DNA of 33,781 bases from Sphingomonadales bacterium (lineage in GTDB: Bacteria; Pseudomonadota; Alphaproteobacteria; Sphingomonadales; Sphingomonadaceae): the NCBI GenBank assembly GCA_027485485.1, contig JAIXQY010000079.1, positions 1-33,781 on the forward strand. Reading direction: 5' to 3'. The position numbers and the translations under genes are program-made. A model generated the notes under the pieces. It did not search any database. It had not been told where the DNA came from and saw nothing but the letters and a program-made list of their open reading frames with translations. Below, one piece after another: positions 33,767-33,781 of this stretch (position 1 is the stretch's first letter; every line of letters begins with the position of its first letter).

Positions 33767-33781
33767 AGGTCCTCCCCATGC
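33767..33781 (+). repeat. Start of a further palindromic intergenic repeat (cut by window end)
   Basis: AGGTCCTCCCCATGC is identical over 15 bases to the minus strand of 14190-14204, the outer arm and flank of the right repeat copy. It starts 3 bases after the SDR stop codon. Only the first arm is visible, so hairpin formation cannot be checked. Confidence 0.65.

Noticed and set aside
1-33781. tRNA, rRNA, CRISPR array, insertion sequence or prophage
   Set aside because: No cloverleaf with T-loop sequence, no regularly spaced direct repeats, no transposase, integrase or phage proteins were seen on reading either strand.

Overview
The window reads as chromosomal DNA of a GC-rich alphaproteobacterium, most likely a member of the Sphingomonadales. 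The signs are a large TonB-dependent receptor next to a LacI regulator and tryptophan-halogenase-like flavoproteins, a PEP-CTERM protein of the PEPxxWAMM type, and the order ybgF/cpoB-tilS-ftsH. The taxon is an inference from gene content; no rRNA gene is present. Genes are packed tightly and no stretch above 300 bases lacks a gene.

Region 1 (1-14081) is a maltodextrin/starch-type utilisation locus. A LacI-family regulator (+) is divergent from a minus-strand series: TonB-dependent receptor, an intrinsic-terminator-like hairpin, halogenase-like flavoprotein 1, secreted GH13 amylase, GH13 alpha-glucosidase, GH97 alpha-glucosidase, serine esterase, zwf and glk (cut by the window edge). From the flavoprotein down to glk each gene overlaps the next by 4-10 bases. 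Outer-membrane uptake, glucan hydrolysis, glucose phosphorylation and entry into the Entner-Doudoroff/pentose-phosphate route therefore appear to be one transcription unit. Two LacI-type palindromes about 51 bp apart flank a plausible promoter for the receptor.

Region 2 (14082-18727) starts with a 112-bp inverted pair of palindromic intergenic repeats. It is followed by a second minus-strand operon: SSS-family sodium:solute (probably sugar) symporter, cation:proton antiporter and halogenase-like flavoprotein 2. A LacI-like site lies upstream of the symporter, which suggests co-regulation with region 1. Na+-driven sugar entry and Na+ extrusion would be made together.

Region 3 (18728-23118) holds a flavin monooxygenase (+), a MATE efflux protein (-) whose 3' end overlaps it by 71 bp, a PEP-CTERM exported protein (+) and folE (-).

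Region 4 (23307-30752) is housekeeping: typA/bipA (-), then on the plus strand a RodZ-like protein, a YbgF/CpoB-like periplasmic protein, tilS, ftsH (with a heat-shock-like promoter) and a small exported VOC protein.

Region 5 (30753-33781) has an MFS transporter and its TetR regulator (-), divergent from an extended-SDR reductase (+). At the very end the first 15 bases of another copy of the palindromic repeat appear.

The most unusual part is the pairing of two apparently catalytically intact halogenase-like flavoproteins with a complete glucan-to-ED-pathway operon and a sodium-sugar uptake operon. Their substrate in such loci cannot be read from the sequence.
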